A DNA stretch of 58,782 nt from Cyanobacteriota bacterium erpe_2018_sw_21hr_WHONDRS-SW48-000092_B_bin.40 (lineage in GTDB: Bacteria > Cyanobacteriota > Vampirovibrionia > Obscuribacterales > Obscuribacteraceae). Location: contig JAUPUU010000356.1 in assembly GCA_030917395.1 (NCBI GenBank), positions 1-58,782 on the forward strand, written 5' to 3'. The notes beneath the pieces were generated by a model. It had not been told where the DNA came from. It did no database searches and worked only from the letters and a program-made list of their open reading frames with translations. Positions 26,531 to 35,363 of this stretch are shown here, piece by piece (the stretch's first letter is position 1; every line of letters starts with the position of its first letter). The position numbers were made by a program, and so were the translations under genes.

Positions 26531-27542
26531 TGTTTTCCATTGGTTGATCGTTCACTAGCGGCATAATTGTTCCGCCGTTGCCAGTATTGCTGGCAGGAAT
26601 AACACTGCCCGTTTGGGCACCGTTATTGATACCGTTTGAGAACATGCTAGAGCTGCTAGCCGCTTGAGTTCCGCTGCTTCCAGTGCCAGAGCTGCTGCCA
26701 GCGGCGATGTCTTGGGTGGCACTCTCACCAAAGACATTGCGTACTTTGCTAATTAGGGCCAAAATCGGTTGATAGATTTGATCAGGAAGTTTGCTTGAGA
26801 CTGACTGCGAAATTCCCATCTTTTCGCCTGTCACCTCTGCAACTGGCTCTTGTGCCTCGTTTTTGTGCAGTTTAGAGGCAATGACATTGACCCAAAACTG
26901 AGCATGAACTTTGAGACCGGTAATGCGATCAATTCTGATTTCGCCTTCGTTTTTTTCACTCAAATCAAACGAAATGGTCTTATCAAAACCTACTTCTGAA
27001 ACCCCTTTTTGATCAATGGGTTTCACTACTTTTTCGTTTAGCACAATTTCAATGTGGTGGCCATCATCGGTTTTGGCAATAGATATTTTTTCAGCGCCAA
27101 CATCTTTGAAAGCCTTCGCCACTTCGGTGCCAAAGCTACTTGGTTCGACCAAGCGATAAATCGATGAAAGCTGCGTGACGTCTTTGTCTAGGTCTGGGTC
27201 AGCGCTGCCAGCAGGGAGAGCTGCTTTGGCCTGGTCAAAGAAGTCTGCGGCAGAGCCAAAGTTCTTCATTTGCAGTGAGCATTCACCCATGCGCCGTAAA
27301 GTCTTTTCAATGGTGGTTTGCTGTTCTTGTTTTTCGGCTTCGCTTAAGCCATCGCTGCTTTTTTGCAATTCAAGACGCAGCTTGTCCCACTGACTTTGGG
27401 CCCTTTTATAGTCAGTCTGTTCAAACGATCTTTGGGCTGAGGTGTCAATGCGTTCTAATTTTGGGCTTAATGCCAGGGCATCGCCTACGCTGAAAGAAAT
27501 AGCAAGCAATGCAGTGATTGGCAAAAGGCTTTTGATTTTCAT
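26508..27542 (-). CDS. Exported protein with N-terminal helical domain
   Basis: A 344-residue protein with a signal peptide (IKSLLPITALLAISFSVGDA). I choose the ATG at 27542 because GAGG lies 12 bases upstream; the ATG at 27554 touches that site. Residues about 25-110 form a helical, TPR-like region (FEQTDYKRAQSQWDKLRLEL, CSLQMKNFGSAADFFDQAKA). A beta-rich domain of about 120 residues follows (EIVLNEKVVKPIDQKG, EIRIDRITGLKVHAQFWVNV). The tail is Ser/Gly/Asn-rich. It overlaps the Gly/Tyr/Pro-rich gene by 23 bases, so the two products may work together at the envelope. Confidence 0.6.
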   Translation of the reverse strand: MKIKSLLPITALLAISFSVGDALALSPKLERIDTSAQRSFEQTDYKRAQSQWDKLRLELQKSSDGLSEAEKQEQQTTIEKTLRRMGECSLQMKNFGSAADFFDQAKAALPAGSADPDLDKDVTQLSSIYRLVEPSSFGTEVAKAFKDVGAEKISIAKTDDGHHIEIVLNEKVVKPIDQKGVSEVGFDKTISFDLSEKNEGEIRIDRITGLKVHAQFWVNVIASKLHKNEAQEPVAEVTGEKMGISQSVSSKLPDQIYQPILALISKVRNVFGESATQDIAAGSSSGTGSSGTQAASSSSMFSNGINNGAQTGSVIPASNTGNGGTIMPLVNDQPMENNGNDSEK

Positions 27543-27662
27543 AGAACTTGGCATCCTCTTGGTAAATTGCGACTACACTAGACGAACTGTGGGCTTTTCA
27601 ATCTAGGTTCCGTCTGCTGTGTAAGAATGCCCATATTCCGCAGACAATTTTAGGAACCGACT

Positions 27663-28997
27663 GTGACTACTAATGGTGACATAAAGAGTAAGGAAATTAG
27701 GGACAAGCCTGAAAAAATGTCTCCGGCTAGTTCGCTTGAAATCTGGTCGTGGGCCATGTTTGATTTCGCTAACTCTAGCTATACCACAGTGGTCACCACA
27801 GCAATCTTCAATGCCTACTTCGTAAAGACTGTGGCTAGCGGCCTTGAGCTTTCTACTGCCACTCTTTATCTGACCTGTTCTCTTGGCCTGGCTAATCTTC
27901 TGGTGGTCTTGTCGGCCCCGGTAGTGGGCGCCATCGCCGATGCTTTTGCCATTAAAAAGCGCTTCCTCTTTGTCTCTAGTCTCGCTTGTGTCATTTGCAC
28001 GGCTTGTCTTTCGTTGGTTCATCAAGGAGATGTGGCGCTGGCCATGACCCTGTTGGTGCTGTCCAATTTTGCCTTTGGGACGTCAGAAGATTTAATAGCG
28101 GCCTTTTTGCCTGAGATTGCTACACCAGAGAGAATGGGTCGCATCTCCGCATTTGGCTGGACTCTCGGTTACATCGGTGGCATAGCAGTTTTGGGAGCCT
28201 GCTTGGCTTATGTCTCATGGGCGCAGAAGGCGGGCCAAACCCCGGCTCAGTTTGTACCAGTGACCATGCTTTTTGTCGCAGTTATGTTTATAAGTGCTGC
28301 CGCTCCAACTTTCATTTGGCTGAAAGAGCGGGCCAAGCCATCGACTGTGAAAAATAAATTGAGTGAAATTGCCAGTGGGGCATTTAAACAGGTATTTGAG
28401 ACCATCGCTGATGCCAAAAAGCATCGCGACCTTTTCACATTTCTGCTCTCGCTGCTTTGTTATAGCTGCGGAAGCACAACGGTGGTTGCATTGGCGGCAG
28501 TTTATGCTGAGCAAGTGATGGGGTTCAAAACCAGTGAATCAATCGTTTTAATCATGGTCGTTAATGTCACTGCGGCAGTCGGTGCTTTTATCTTTGGCTT
28601 TATTCAAGACAAAGTAGGCTCTGTGCGCACCATAGCTGTCACATTGGCACTCTGGTCTCTGGCGATTTTCATTGCTTTTGCTACCACAAACAAAGAAGGC
28701 TTTTGGCTTGCTGCCAATATCATGGGAATCGCCATGGGGGCCAGCGCGTCTGCCGGCAGGGCTCTGGTAGGTCGACTCTCGCCGGCTGGTCGCTCAGCTG
28801 AATTTTTTGGCCTGTGGGGGCTATCGGTGAAACTTTCGGCCATAATCGGTCCGATGACTTATGGCCTAGTGACTTATCTAAGTGGGTCTAACTACCGGCT
28901 TGCATTGTTGTCTACATTAACGTTCTTCGTTTTGGGGCTGATCGTGGTTTTCTTTGTTGATGAGAAGCGTGGCCGCCAGCAGGCACTTTTGGGCTAG
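27663..28997 (+). CDS. UMF1-type MFS transporter
   Basis: A 444-residue major facilitator with 12 predicted helices. The N-terminus LEIWSWAMFDFANSSYTTVV is the hallmark of the UMF1 (Atg22/YxiO-like) subgroup, whose substrates are unknown, with amino acids suspected. The central loop carries a Lys-rich segment (ERAKPSTVKNKLSEIASGAF). Later helices include IFGFIQDKVGSVRTIAVTLA and GRSAEFFGLWGLSVKLSAII, typical of the family. It starts at GTG 27663. It is divergent from the exported-protein gene and is followed by the palindrome pair and a strong terminator. Confidence 0.88.
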   Translation: MTTNGDIKSKEIRDKPEKMSPASSLEIWSWAMFDFANSSYTTVVTTAIFNAYFVKTVASGLELSTATLYLTCSLGLANLLVVLSAPVVGAIADAFAIKKRFLFVSSLACVICTACLSLVHQGDVALAMTLLVLSNFAFGTSEDLIAAFLPEIATPERMGRISAFGWTLGYIGGIAVLGACLAYVSWAQKAGQTPAQFVPVTMLFVAVMFISAAAPTFIWLKERAKPSTVKNKLSEIASGAFKQVFETIADAKKHRDLFTFLLSLLCYSCGSTTVVALAAVYAEQVMGFKTSESIVLIMVVNVTAAVGAFIFGFIQDKVGSVRTIAVTLALWSLAIFIAFATTNKEGFWLAANIMGIAMGASASAGRALVGRLSPAGRSAEFFGLWGLSVKLSAIIGPMTYGLVTYLSGSNYRLALLSTLTFFVLGLIVVFFVDEKRGRQQALLG

Positions 28998-29010
28998 AGT
29001 TCGGTAAATT

Positions 29011-29072
29011 GAAACTTCACCGATATCGGTAAAAACTCGGGTATGGCATCAGAAACTTCACCGATATCGGTA
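29011..29072. repeat. Two 21-bp direct repeats carrying ACCGATATCGGT
   Basis: GAAACTTCACCGATATCGGTA occurs at 29011-29031 and again, identical in all 21 bases, at 29052-29072 (period 41 bp). Each holds the perfect 12-bp palindrome ACCGATATCGGT also found upstream of tetR (3387-3398). The pair lies between the convergent transporter and dps genes, just before a terminator, so a promoter role there is not obvious. Confidence 0.75.
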
Positions 29073-29080
29073 GAAAAACA

Positions 29081-29119
29081 AAAGCAGCGAAATTTCGAAG
29101 GGAATTTCGCTGCTTTTTT
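29081..29119. terminator. Bidirectional intrinsic terminator (MFS/dps)
   Basis: A perfect 14-bp stem (29081-29094 with 29103-29116) and 8-base loop, followed on the plus strand by TTTTTT and preceded by an A-rich tract, so it can stop transcription from both the transporter and the convergent dps gene. Confidence 0.9.
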
Positions 29120-29175
29120 CTGTGCTTTAGTTTCAAATAGAGCGAATCACTTAGATTAAAAAGATTCGCTCAACA

Positions 29176-29691
29176 TTAAACGTGCTTTTGCAAATGGGCT
29201 TCAATAAACCATAGTTTCTTGTCTACTTCACGTGAAATAGCAATGAGCAGATCGTTGGTATCTTGCTCTTCCCATTCGCTGGTTTGGGCAACGGCTTGGC
29301 GTACATGTTTGCCGTATGCTGCCAGGCGATCAGCAATTGCTATCAGATGATCGTCTTCGTTCATTTTTTCAGTGTTGGGGTATGCAGGCAAAATAGAATT
29401 TTTAGCGCTGTCTTTGACTGTGCCGTGGGCTACTCCGCCAAGAGCTGTGATGCGTTCAGCGATTTCGTCGATATGTGGATAAAGAACTTCGGCGATATCG
29501 TCAAACAATAAATGCACTTGATAGAAATTTTTGCCTTTGACGTTCCAGTGAGCCTGTTTGGTCTGGGACCACATATCAAGTGATGCGGCCAGGGTTTCGT
29601 TCAATAGTTCGATAGTCTTGGCGCGCAGGCTCTCAGGGATATCAATTCTGGTTGTGTACATGTGAGTACGTTGTTCTTTGGTGGTTGTCAT
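29176..29691 (-). CDS. dps: Dps, DNA-protecting ferritin-like protein
   Basis: A 171-residue miniferritin expected to form a dodecamer that stores iron and protects DNA during starvation or oxidative stress. The intersubunit ferroxidase residues are in QAHWNVKGKNFYQVHLLFDD followed by HIDEIAERI. The length is typical. GGAG lies 6 bases before the ATG at 29691; a TTG twelve bases upstream was rejected. The N-terminus (TTTKEQRTHMYTTRIDIPES) is a flexible tail with few lysines. Single gene with its own terminator. Confidence 0.95.
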   Translation of the reverse strand: MTTTKEQRTHMYTTRIDIPESLRAKTIELLNETLAASLDMWSQTKQAHWNVKGKNFYQVHLLFDDIAEVLYPHIDEIAERITALGGVAHGTVKDSAKNSILPAYPNTEKMNEDDHLIAIADRLAAYGKHVRQAVAQTSEWEEQDTNDLLIAISREVDKKLWFIEAHLQKHV

Positions 29692-29790
29692 AATTTGCTC
29701 CAATTTGGCAATCTGTATACCGCTGCATTGAATTCTATGGCAAGCTGAAAAAAATACGGGCAGAGCAGCAGGAAAAATTAGCTATGTTGC

Positions 29791-31764
29791 TTAGTCGCGG
29801 AGGAAGGTCGTTTCGGGAAATTCGATGCTCAGTAGCTTGACTTCATTTGCTCCTATTTTTTCGCATTCATCGATTTGTACCTTTTTGAGGTTTTTGTTGT
29901 TTTTGCATAGTGTTCTAATTAGGAGTGGCGATGCATCGGTCTTGTTCAAATTTATTTCGTTCAAGCTTGCAATTTTTGTGACACTAGCAATGTGTTCATT
30001 CGTTAGAGGGCGCATATTTGAAAGGCTTAGAATCCTTAGACTCTTGCATCTTGCCAACTCGGCCAATCCAACTTTACTTACTTTGCTGCCGCCAATACAG
30101 AGTCTTGTTAGATTCTTTAGTTTGATAAGTTGCTTTATGCCTTCGTCTGAAAGTAAGGTGCAAGAAGCATCTATTTCGGTCAATGTTTTGCACTGAGACA
30201 AACCTGCTGCCCCGCGATCGTTGAAGTTTGTGTAATTGAGCCGGATGCACACCAGGTCAAGTTTGGAGAGCTTATACAAGCTCTCGTTTTCTAGTGTGCA
30301 ATTTTTGAATGAGATCACCTTGATCCATTTTGTATTCGAGATTAGCTCAAGTGCCGGAGTTGTCGCCTTCTCGTATCGTATGGAAAAAATATCGCTTTTT
30401 GATGGTCTGGCAAGTAGTTGTTTTAGTTCCTCTATTGATATGTCTGGATAGTCGATTTCGCTAATTACACTATTTTTCTTACTTTCCTTACTTTTCTTAC
30501 TTTTCTGACTTTCCTGATTCTCGTCGACCGCTTTGCCAGAAAGGTCATTGACGCCATCTGTGGCCGCCGGTTTCGGCTTTTCTAGCTCTGGCTTGTGGTT
30601 ATCGCGAAAGGCGAAAATACAGTATCCCACTGCGAGCAATAGCAGCACGGCGAGAAAGGCTGAACTGAGTTGCAGCCTTAGTTTTCGCTCGTTCGCTAGA
30701 TTTTGCTCTGCTGTTTCGCCTTGAGTGCTGCTTGAACGTGCTTTGAATACCGGTGAGTTTGGTATCTGTTCACTAGTAGATCTAGACTGATTTATTTTTG
30801 CAGTTTGCTGCAGGCCAAGTAAGTTTTCTAGTACTTCTTCTGCGCTTTGATACCGGTCTTCCGGCGTTTTAGCTAGCATTTTTGTTACTAGTCGCTCTAG
30901 AGCTTTCGGGCATTCTCGGCCATTTAGCGCCGCTCTAAGGCTCGGTATTGAATCGTTTTGGTGCATTAGCAAGGTACTGAAGGCATTTGGGCCCATGTAC
31001 GGAGGCTTGCCGGTAAGTGCTTGAAATAATGCACAACCGCAGGAGTAGATGTCACTACTGGCGGTGACTCTTTTGCCCATGGATTGCTCAGGGCTCATGT
31101 AAAGGGGGCTGCCGAAAACAGTGCCTATAGCCGTTAATTTCTGGCCTTCTATGTCGGGAGTGGCGAGGGCGGCAATGCCAAAATCTACTATTTTAACATT
31201 GGAAAATGCACCATTTATTGTTTTGGATTCCAGGAAGATATTGTCTGGTTTTAAGTCGCGATGAACAATGCCTTTGTTGTGGGCTGCAAGTAGACCGCGA
31301 CAAACTTCAACGAAGATACTGATGGCTTCCTCTATTTCTAAGTACTGGCAATTATTCAGCTTCTCTCCCAGTGACTGACCGGTGAGAACTTCCATTGTGT
31401 AGTAAGGCAGTTGCTCGTTGACATAGCCAAAGTCGAAGACTTGAACAATATTAGGGTTGTTGAGCTTGGCGATGGCTTGAGCTTCTCTCTGAAACCTTAG
31501 TTTTGCTTCTTGGCTGAGGTTGTAAGACTTAAAGGTCTTGAGCGCTAAAGTTTTATCGAGCATCAGATGTTTGGCCAGATAAATGTTGCCCATTCCGCCT
31601 GAACCAATGACGCTCAGAATCCTATATTTGCCATCAACCATCGCATCCAGCAGCTCTACTGCGCCTGATGGCGCGGTTGCATCATCGAATGCTTCTGCCT
31701 TCAAAGGCCGATCGCGCAGGGGAATGAAAGATGATTTCGATAGTTCACGGGTAAGGTCGTCCAT
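29791..31764 (-). CDS. Membrane Ser/Thr kinase with LRR-like ectodomain (copy 1)
   Basis: A 657-residue Hanks-type kinase. The cytoplasmic kinase domain (about 47-317) has the glycine loop GSGGMG (54-59), ATP lysine K76, HRDLKPDN (168-175), DFG (194-196) and SPEQS, so it should be active. A juxtamembrane segment, one helix (about 366-386) and a Lys/Ser/Glu-rich spacer follow. The C-terminal 180 residues form leucine-rich repeats of the cysteine-free type (IKQLIKLKNLTRLCIGGSKV, LARCKSLRILSLSNMRPLTN), placed outside the cytoplasm. The gene at 32628-34505 has the same plan, so the two are paralogues. The repeats may sense ligands or partners. Confidence 0.9.
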   Translation of the reverse strand: MDDLTRELSKSSFIPLRDRPLKAEAFDDATAPSGAVELLDAMVDGKYRILSVIGSGGMGNIYLAKHLMLDKTLALKTFKSYNLSQEAKLRFQREAQAIAKLNNPNIVQVFDFGYVNEQLPYYTMEVLTGQSLGEKLNNCQYLEIEEAISIFVEVCRGLLAAHNKGIVHRDLKPDNIFLESKTINGAFSNVKIVDFGIAALATPDIEGQKLTAIGTVFGSPLYMSPEQSMGKRVTASSDIYSCGCALFQALTGKPPYMGPNAFSTLLMHQNDSIPSLRAALNGRECPKALERLVTKMLAKTPEDRYQSAEEVLENLLGLQQTAKINQSRSTSEQIPNSPVFKARSSSTQGETAEQNLANERKLRLQLSSAFLAVLLLLAVGYCIFAFRDNHKPELEKPKPAATDGVNDLSGKAVDENQESQKSKKSKESKKNSVISEIDYPDISIEELKQLLARPSKSDIFSIRYEKATTPALELISNTKWIKVISFKNCTLENESLYKLSKLDLVCIRLNYTNFNDRGAAGLSQCKTLTEIDASCTLLSDEGIKQLIKLKNLTRLCIGGSKVSKVGLAELARCKSLRILSLSNMRPLTNEHIASVTKIASLNEINLNKTDASPLLIRTLCKNNKNLKKVQIDECEKIGANEVKLLSIEFPETTFLRD

Positions 31765-32032
31765 CTGGTCTATCGAATCCTTCTAGTCGTAACCTTCTAC
31801 CCGTACTAATCTGCCCGTATAATTCTGCCAGCACTAGTACTATTCTGCCTGTACTGTTTTACCAATATTTCTTCAGCTATTGCTTTTGCCGATATTCTTC
31901 TGTGGATATTTATACGCAGCCCAGTATAGCCCTAATGTATTTATTTGGTCTAAGTACTTGCGGGCGTCGAGTCAAGGCGTCATGATATGAGGGTTATCGA
32001 GCAATCTGATTGGGTCATTTTTGGTGAAATTC

Positions 32033-32617
32033 ATGCGAATGTACAGACGCTTATTCACCCAGCAAAATTATCTTGGCAGGTCCCTGGGGTTGCTTGCTCT
32101 TGCCGGCACAGTATTTGCTATCAGTGGTTGCGACTACATTGAAGGACTGACCAAACCGGCTGAGGAAGCTCCAGAAGTCTCGCAGCCCCACTTGAAAGTG
32201 GTCAAATTGGCTGATGATTTTAAGGCAATACAAGAAGCCAGCATTTATGTGCCGATTTATTCAGCAATTTATTATGAAGATAGACGACGCACCTTAGAGT
32301 TGGCAGCTACTCTTAGCGTGCGTAATACTGACATGAAGAATTCAATTATTTTACGCAGTGTCGATTATTATTCGACCGAAGGCAAGCTAGTGAGGAAGTA
32401 TCTTTCAGCGCCAGTTGAATTGGGCCCAATGTCGACTGCTGATTTTATTGTTGCCCGCACTGATATTAGTGGCGGTGCTGGTGCTAATTTCATTGTTGAT
32501 TGGTTGGCAGCTAAGGCTGTCTCTGCGCCAATTGCTGAAGCTGTAATGGTCAGCACTGGTTCTTCTCAGAGTATTTCATTTGTTAGTCGCGGCGAGACTG
32601 TAACACAGCCGAAGTAA
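32033..32617 (+). CDS. DUF3124-type lipoprotein
   Basis: A 194-residue lipoprotein. The lipobox is at LLALAGTVFAISGC, so the mature N-terminal Cys is lipidated. The body matches the DUF3124 family: YVPIYSAIYYEDRRRTLELA, TLSVRNTDMKNSIILRSVDY, then VELGPMSTADFIVARTDISG and EAVMVSTGSSQSISFVSRG. The family's role is unknown; it is widespread in cyanobacteria and other bacteria. I take the ATG at 32033; a TTG at 32021 and an ATG at 32039 are alternatives. It stands between two kinase genes, convergent with the second, whose stop lies 11 bases away. Confidence 0.8.
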   Translation: MRMYRRLFTQQNYLGRSLGLLALAGTVFAISGCDYIEGLTKPAEEAPEVSQPHLKVVKLADDFKAIQEASIYVPIYSAIYYEDRRRTLELAATLSVRNTDMKNSIILRSVDYYSTEGKLVRKYLSAPVELGPMSTADFIVARTDISGGAGANFIVDWLAAKAVSAPIAEAVMVSTGSSQSISFVSRGETVTQPK

Positions 32618-32627
32618 GTTCTCAAAT

Positions 32628-34505
32628 CTAAAACTCCAGTGCCTCTTTTGACGACTTTTTTTGGGTTGTTATAAAGTTGACGTGGCGAAACTGTTGGCGC
32701 AGTTTCTTCATCTCTTCTTGCCCAATTCTTGGGCATTCTGCCAGGTAGATAGTTGCGCATTTCTTATTCTTTTGGCATAGGTACTTGATACCGTCGGCGG
32801 TTACTGCCGTCTGGGTGAGTCGCAAAGTTTCTAGGGCTTTGATTGAAGCGAGTTCCTTCACTCCATCGTCTTTTATCAGGGTGTTTTCAGCTTTGATTTC
32901 TATTAAGGTTTGGCAGGGAGATATCGCTTTAGCGCCTTCGTCATTGAAGACGGTGTGATTAAGATTGACCCTTTGTAGTTTCAGTTTTGTTAGTTGGCTT
33001 AGATCTTTGTTTTCAAATTCGCAACGGCTGATCGTCAAATTTTCAATCCAGTTGGTATTGGCTATGCGTGTGAACTCTTTATTCGAAATATTTGAGAATT
33101 GTTCAATTATCAAGCGGTTGTCTGCTGTTGGAGTCTTTAATTTATGCTCGAATCGATCCATGTTAATTTGAGGAAGGTCATCTGCGGATGGATATATTTT
33201 GCGTATCTGAGATTGATTTGAGATCGAACTGCTAATTGAAGGCGCTGTTTCCTTTGGTGTGGAGAGTTTTTCCGCGTGGCCAATCATATAAAAATATACA
33301 GCTATAGCCATTCCCAGTGTGCTGATGGTAGCAGCTGTGATTGCGACAAAATAGACTCCTTTTCGCTCATTGTTTTTTAGGCTTGCGCGTTCAGTGCCCG
33401 CTTCATTGTTGTCGCCTAGATCATCGTCATCATCATCATCTTCTTCTTCTTCTTGCTCTCCTTCTCCTTTGGTCTGTTCGTCATCTTCACTTGCTTTTTC
33501 GCTAAATCTGCCTCGCACACTTATGCTTTGATGACTGTGTTGAATTGTCTCATCGAGGCGCAGCAGCAGCTGAAGAACTTCTTCTACGCTTGCATATCTA
33601 TCGTCTGTTGACTTAGCCAACATCTTTTCTAGCAATTTTTCCAGTGCTTTTGGACAGGTCCTACCGTTCATGGCTGCCCTAAGGCTTGGAATTGGTGCGC
33701 TTTGATGCAGGAGTAAAGTGGTAAGAGCGTTGTTGCCTAAATAGGGCGGCTTTCCTGTCAACGCCTGAAACAAGGTACAGCCGCATGAATAAATGTCGCT
33801 GCTTTCCGTTACTGGTTGACCCATAGACTGCTCTGGGCTCATGTAGAGAGGGCTGCCGAAAACGGCTCCTAGTGTCGTTAGTTTTTGTGTTTCTATTGCT
33901 GGCAGTGCTAGCGACGCTATACCAAAATCAACGATTTTAACGGTTTCAGTATTTGCCAGATTGGGCTTCGATTGCAAGAAGATGTTGTCAGGCTTTAGAT
34001 CGCGGTGAATAATTCTTTTCTTGTGCGCAGCCAGGAGACCTTGACAGACCTGAATAAATATTGATACTGCTTCTTCTACGGATAAGAAGCGACAATCGTC
34101 TAGCTTCTCTCTCAGTGATTGGCCAACTAGCCGCTCCATCGTGTAATACGGCACTTCTCCGTTGACATAGCCAAAGTCGAAAACCTCAATCACGTTGGCA
34201 TTGCTTAGTTTGGCGATAGCCTGAGCTTCCCGTTGAAAGCGCAGTTTTTCTTCTTGAGTCAAGTTCGTTGATTTGAAGGTCTTTAAGGCAACCTCTTTGT
34301 CGAGCATTAGGTGTTTAGCGAGGTAAACACTGCCCATCCCGCCAGCGCCAAGGAGCTTCAATATTTTGTATTTGCTGTCGACAATGGTGCCTAGTAGCTC
34401 AATGGCTTGCCGGGTTTGTTCTTCGCTTTCGAGAGCCGCTGCGATGGTTTTATCGGCAACAGTAAACAAGGATGATTTGGATAGTTCGCTGATGAGATCT
34501 TCCAT
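32628..34505 (-). CDS. Membrane Ser/Thr kinase with LRR-like ectodomain (copy 2)
   Basis: A 625-residue paralogue of the kinase at 29791-31764, with the same start (EDLISELSKSS versus DDLTRELSKSS). Kinase motifs: GAGGMG (53-58), K75, HRD (167-169), DFG (193-195) and SPEQS. After the kinase domain comes an extremely acidic run (about 350-375), EQEEEEDDDDDDDLGDNNEA, encoded by GAT/GAA-type trinucleotide repeats. One helix (about 390-410) and a C-terminal region of leucine-rich-like repeats follow (LKLQRVNLNHTVFNDEGAKA, CQTLIEIKAENTLIKDDGVK). The acidic run is absent from copy 1. It probably phosphorylates proteins in response to envelope signals. Confidence 0.9.
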   Translation of the reverse strand: MEDLISELSKSSLFTVADKTIAAALESEEQTRQAIELLGTIVDSKYKILKLLGAGGMGSVYLAKHLMLDKEVALKTFKSTNLTQEEKLRFQREAQAIAKLSNANVIEVFDFGYVNGEVPYYTMERLVGQSLREKLDDCRFLSVEEAVSIFIQVCQGLLAAHKKRIIHRDLKPDNIFLQSKPNLANTETVKIVDFGIASLALPAIETQKLTTLGAVFGSPLYMSPEQSMGQPVTESSDIYSCGCTLFQALTGKPPYLGNNALTTLLLHQSAPIPSLRAAMNGRTCPKALEKLLEKMLAKSTDDRYASVEEVLQLLLRLDETIQHSHQSISVRGRFSEKASEDDEQTKGEGEQEEEEDDDDDDDLGDNNEAGTERASLKNNERKGVYFVAITAATISTLGMAIAVYFYMIGHAEKLSTPKETAPSISSSISNQSQIRKIYPSADDLPQINMDRFEHKLKTPTADNRLIIEQFSNISNKEFTRIANTNWIENLTISRCEFENKDLSQLTKLKLQRVNLNHTVFNDEGAKAISPCQTLIEIKAENTLIKDDGVKELASIKALETLRLTQTAVTADGIKYLCQKNKKCATIYLAECPRIGQEEMKKLRQQFRHVNFITTQKKSSKEALEF

Positions 34506-34582
34506 ATCTGCCTTTTATTCTGTTGTTGAGCGCAAAAATTTTGTGGCGGTGTTTTGTATTAAGCCTTCAAACATCCCTAATG

Positions 34583-35275
34583 CTAGTTCGCTCCAGAATT
34601 GTTGCGGACATTCTCGAGCTGTTCTTTCTCTTGTTGAATTTTTTTCTTTTGAGTACTGAGCGAGTTGACCATCTCTTTTTCATACTGTAGCTGTTGTTGT
34701 TCGATGGCCTGCATGTTGGCCTGCTTCTCTTGCCGCAAGGCGCGCTTTTCTTGGGCTTTCAATTTCTTCTTCAGAGCATCCGGGTCTTGGGCGCCGTCTG
34801 GTCCTGGTTGCCAGTTTGGCCCCAACGGATTCGCTCCGGCCGATACGGCTGTGCCAACGCCCATGGCTGTGTTGATTTGATTGCTACTCTGATTGAGTAA
34901 ATTTTCGATGGTTGTATGTTGCTGGGGGTTGAGTTCGCCACCATTTTGCTGGCGTTCGTTCTTCACCCGGTTCTCGATATTAGCTACGTCCATCTGCAGA
35001 CGATTCGCCTGCTGTTCGTTGAGCTGCCCGTTCTTCAGGGCAGCGTTGATTTTCTTGTGTTGTCGCTTGATGCGAGCATTGATGTTGTCTGCTTTTTTCG
35101 CCTTACCAGCCATGCTCTGGCCCGCAAGTGCCTGACCAGGCTCCTGAGCTAGCGCCGGCGACGCAACAAGGCATTGAAAGCTGGAAACTACCAGATTTGC
35201 TGCGGCGAGTGTAAGCGTCAAAGATGCTGTGGCAATATAAGAAGATACAAGAGTGCGACGATTTAACACTGGCAT
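34583..35275 (-). CDS. Exported Gln/Lys-rich coiled-coil protein
   Basis: A 230-residue protein with an N-terminal hydrophobic signal (IATASLTLTLAAANLVVSSF). Two helical coiled-coil regions follow: RIKRQHKKINAALKNGQLNE and VANIENRVKNERQQNGGELN (about 70-125), and KKKLKAQEKRALRQEKQANM to the C-terminus. A Gly/Pro linker (GANPLGPNWQPGPDGAQDPD) lies between. I take the ATG at 35275; a TTG 48 bases earlier gives an unlikely basic leader. It is followed after 77 bases by the kinase 2 gene on the same strand, so they may form an operon. Function unknown. Confidence 0.55.
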   Translation of the reverse strand: MPVLNRRTLVSSYIATASLTLTLAAANLVVSSFQCLVASPALAQEPGQALAGQSMAGKAKKADNINARIKRQHKKINAALKNGQLNEQQANRLQMDVANIENRVKNERQQNGGELNPQQHTTIENLLNQSSNQINTAMGVGTAVSAGANPLGPNWQPGPDGAQDPDALKKKLKAQEKRALRQEKQANMQAIEQQQLQYEKEMVNSLSTQKKKIQQEKEQLENVRNNSGAN

Positions 35276-35363
35276 TCCCCTCGGGTCTAATTCTATGCTT
35301 CGCCTTTTGTACCCAGGCCGCAAATAGATTTATCAGAGGGACGTGTCAAATGGTCCTAATTAT

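Noticed and set aside
31781-31850. A further tandem array, CTGCC(N)GTACTATT-like, upstream of kinase 1
   Set aside because: Spacing is irregular (14-20 bp) and similarity weak. It lies at a gene start, unlike the other arrays, so I did not count it.
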